From Microcystis aeruginosa W13-11 (GTDB lineage: Bacteria > Cyanobacteriota > Cyanobacteriia > Cyanobacteriales > Microcystaceae): a DNA stretch of 6,410 nucleotides. Positions 5,713 to 6,410 of the stretch are shown here, one piece after another. The translations under genes and the position numbers were made by a program. The DNA is taken from contig JAADBR010000182.1 in assembly GCA_009995705.1 (NCBI GenBank), forward strand, positions 1 through 6,410, written 5' to 3'. Below the pieces are notes generated by a model. That model did no database searches, was not told the DNA's origin, and saw only the letters and a list, made by a program, of their open reading frames with translations. The stretch's first letter is position 1. Each line of letters starts with the position of its first letter.

Positions 5713-5738
5713 TAATTATAAGTAAGTGCTTATAATTA
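5713..5738. promoter_or_regulatory. Operator-like palindrome with TATAAT on both strands
   Basis: TAATTATAAG (5713-5722) and CTTATAATTA (5729-5738) form a perfect 10-bp inverted repeat around TAAGTG. Each arm contains TATAAT reading outwards. On the minus strand the hexamer at 5720-5715 would start transcription near 5708, a leader of about 44 bases for the Nudix gene. No -35 box is evident, so it may be a regulator site, a promoter element or just the end of repeat copy B, which it overlaps. Confidence 0.4.
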
Positions 5739-5771
5739 AATGGAAGATAGATTTTGCTTTCGATTCCCCCT
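5718..5771 (-). repeat. Flanking inverted element, copy B
   Basis: Read on the minus strand from 5771 to 5718, this matches copy A (4991-5044 plus strand) at 46 of 54 positions, ungapped. The mismatches fall at element positions 7, 11, 12, 14, 30, 43, 44 and 48. It ends inside the palindrome upstream of the Nudix gene, so it may carry part of that gene's promoter. Confidence 0.75.
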
Positions 5772-6066
5772 GCTCTGGTTACTCGGCTCTCCTGTATCTA
5801 TATAATGAACAAAACCTATCCGTTAGGTATTACCTTAATCAATTGAAAAAGTACGTTAACTAACACATCTTACCACAAAAGCCGCCCTGATGGTGATTTC
5901 AGACGACCTAGTAAGAGCCAGTGGCTTTTCAGAAAACGAGCTATTTCTAGAAATTATGCTTATGCTGTTTAGGTAGGACTGCATCGGATGCTGTTCCTCA
6001 TCTGGCAACGCTTTTAGTCGATTTCTCGGAATAAATATCTGAAAATTTTTCAAAACGTCGTGCTTT

Positions 6067-6117
6067 GTAGGTTGATTTATCAATCAACCTACTATGAGAG
6101 TTGATTCGTGAATCAAC
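6067..6117. repeat. Pair of GTTGATT hairpins
   Basis: GTAGGTTGATT (6067-6077), loop TATC and AATCAACCTAC (6082-6092) form an 11-bp perfect stem. Eight bases further on, GTTGATTC (6100-6107), GT and GAATCAAC (6110-6117) form an 8-bp perfect stem. The shared GTTGATT core shows the two are related copies of one repeat unit. Confidence 0.8.
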
Positions 6118-6220
6118 TTACATCTTTATCCCTTATGATCTGGCCGAGTTTTAAGACAATTGGTTACTAGGTTAAGAACCCGCGTTAATATCAGTGATAC
6201 TAAATCCGTTGAGTAACGCA

Positions 6221-6254
6221 CAGAAAACGGGTTTCTCCGAGAAACCCGTTTTCT
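6221..6254. repeat. Dispersed palindromic repeat, copy 2 (perfect)
   Basis: AGAAAACGGGTTTCT (6222-6236), loop CCG and AGAAACCCGTTTTCT (6240-6254) make a perfect 15-bp stem; the first 16 bases from C6221 equal 1131-1146. Both strands end in a T-rich arm (CGTTTTCT), so it could act as a weak bidirectional terminator just before the transposase element. Confidence 0.88.
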
Positions 6255-6270
6255 ACTCATGCACTCATGC
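6255..6270 (+). repeat. Tandem octamer ACTCATGC x2
   Basis: Two exact adjacent copies of ACTCATGC (6255-6262 and 6263-6270) directly follow the palindromic repeat. This could be slippage or a leftover target duplication. Confidence 0.7.
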
Positions 6271-6298
6271 AAAAAGGGGAATAAATAATCAGTCTTTA

Positions 6299-6410
6299 TA
6301 GCGGTATGCGATTGCATGAGGTACAATAGATGAGAAAAATAAATTATAGACCTACACAGGAGCCACAACCTTATGAAGCCCTATTCTTTAGACTTACGAC
6401 AAAAGATCAT
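6299..6410 (+). mobile_element. Left end of an IS630-family insertion sequence, cut by the window edge
   Basis: A transposase start at 6373 implies an element boundary upstream. TATAGCGGT at about 6298-6306 is the best candidate: IS630 elements insert at TA, and a similar TATAGCGGT motif occurs on the minus strand at 5116-5108, as if it were a shed end. The other end is outside the window, so the boundary is inferred. TACAAT at 6322-6327 is a possible -10 box of the transposase. Confidence 0.5.
6373..6410 (+). CDS. IS630-family transposase, N-terminal 12 codons
   Basis: The frame opens MKPYSLDLRQKI and runs off the right edge. This is the characteristic beginning of IS630/Tc1-like transposases, whose N-terminal helix-turn-helix starts with a (K)xYSLDLRxKI motif. 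The ATG is supported by AGGAG at 6358-6362, ten bases upstream. The DDE catalytic domain lies outside the window, so intactness cannot be judged. Confidence 0.85.
   Translation, partial: MKPYSLDLRQKI

Larger units (their letters stand above)
5665..6372. other. 708-base spacer without a convincing gene, rich in hairpins
   Basis: This runs from the Nudix start to the transposase start. It holds the palindrome at 5713-5738, element copy B, a loose AAAAGCC/GGCTTTT pair (5877-5883, 5923-5929) and AGCCA/TGGCT around G5921. Further right are two GTTGATT hairpins (6067-6117), the perfect palindromic repeat at 6221-6254, a tandem octamer (6255-6270) and the probable left end of an IS630-type element (from about 6299). 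Minus-strand frames at 5856-6083 (TTG start within a hairpin) and 6126-6368 (crossing the palindromic repeat and transposase leader) do not read like proteins. The stretch 5856-6060 may be degenerate gene or element sequence, but I cannot identify it. Confidence 0.65.

Noticed and set aside
5801..5806. Plus-strand TATAAT as a promoter
   Set aside because: No -35 box and no gene downstream on that strand.
5856..6083. 75-codon minus-strand open frame
   Set aside because: It starts with TTG inside a hairpin, has no recognisable domain and no ribosome binding site; at best a degenerate remnant.
6126..6368. 80-codon minus-strand open frame
   Set aside because: It runs through the perfect palindromic repeat and the leader of the IS630 transposase, has no protein-like pattern, and is a chance frame.
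5665..6372. CRISPR array, tRNA or known cyanobacterial small RNA in the long spacer
   Set aside because: No regularly spaced direct repeats, no tRNA T-arm signature and no recognised small-RNA motif were found by eye.

Overview
The window looks like cyanobacterial chromosome, most likely Microcystis or a close relative. The evidence is two perfect HIP1 octamers (GCGATCGC at 1542-1549 and 1962-1969), AT-rich spacers full of short palindromic repeats, insertion-sequence pieces at both edges, and proteins of cyanobacterial type. The genus is inferred from the style of the sequence, not from a database match.

Left part (1-1244). A probable insertion-sequence end (about 1-110) abuts a decayed NACHT-type NTPase gene on the minus strand. 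That gene is broken twice: an in-frame TAA at 702-704, just before its Walker A region, and loss of everything after the NACHT module at the insertion junction. NACHT NTPases of this architecture are NLR-like and include known antiphage proteins, so this is probably the remnant of a defence or signalling gene. A 153-base divergent spacer with a palindromic repeat separates it from a cysteine desulfurase.

Centre (1245-4920). An intact group I cysteine desulfurase (plus strand) ends one base from the end of a convergent 65-codon gene of unknown function. A 414-base spacer follows, holding a perfect 16-bp palindrome and a hairpin cluster. Then come a calcineurin-like metallophosphoesterase (plus) and a PiT-like multi-pass membrane protein (minus), whose 3' ends overlap by six bases.

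Right part (4921-6410). A Nudix hydrolase of the ADP-ribose pyrophosphatase type (minus) is bracketed by two inverted copies of a 54-base element, 46/54 identical by hand alignment. About 700 bases without a convincing gene follow, rich in hairpins, including a second copy of the palindrome seen at 1131. The window ends in the first 12 codons of an IS630-family transposase.

The intact genes are housekeeping: sulfur mobilisation for Fe-S clusters, phosphoester hydrolysis, a possible anion carrier and nucleotide-sugar clean-up. They do not form one pathway or a shared operon. I see no complete undescribed system. The points of most interest are the interrupted NACHT gene and the inverted element around the Nudix gene.
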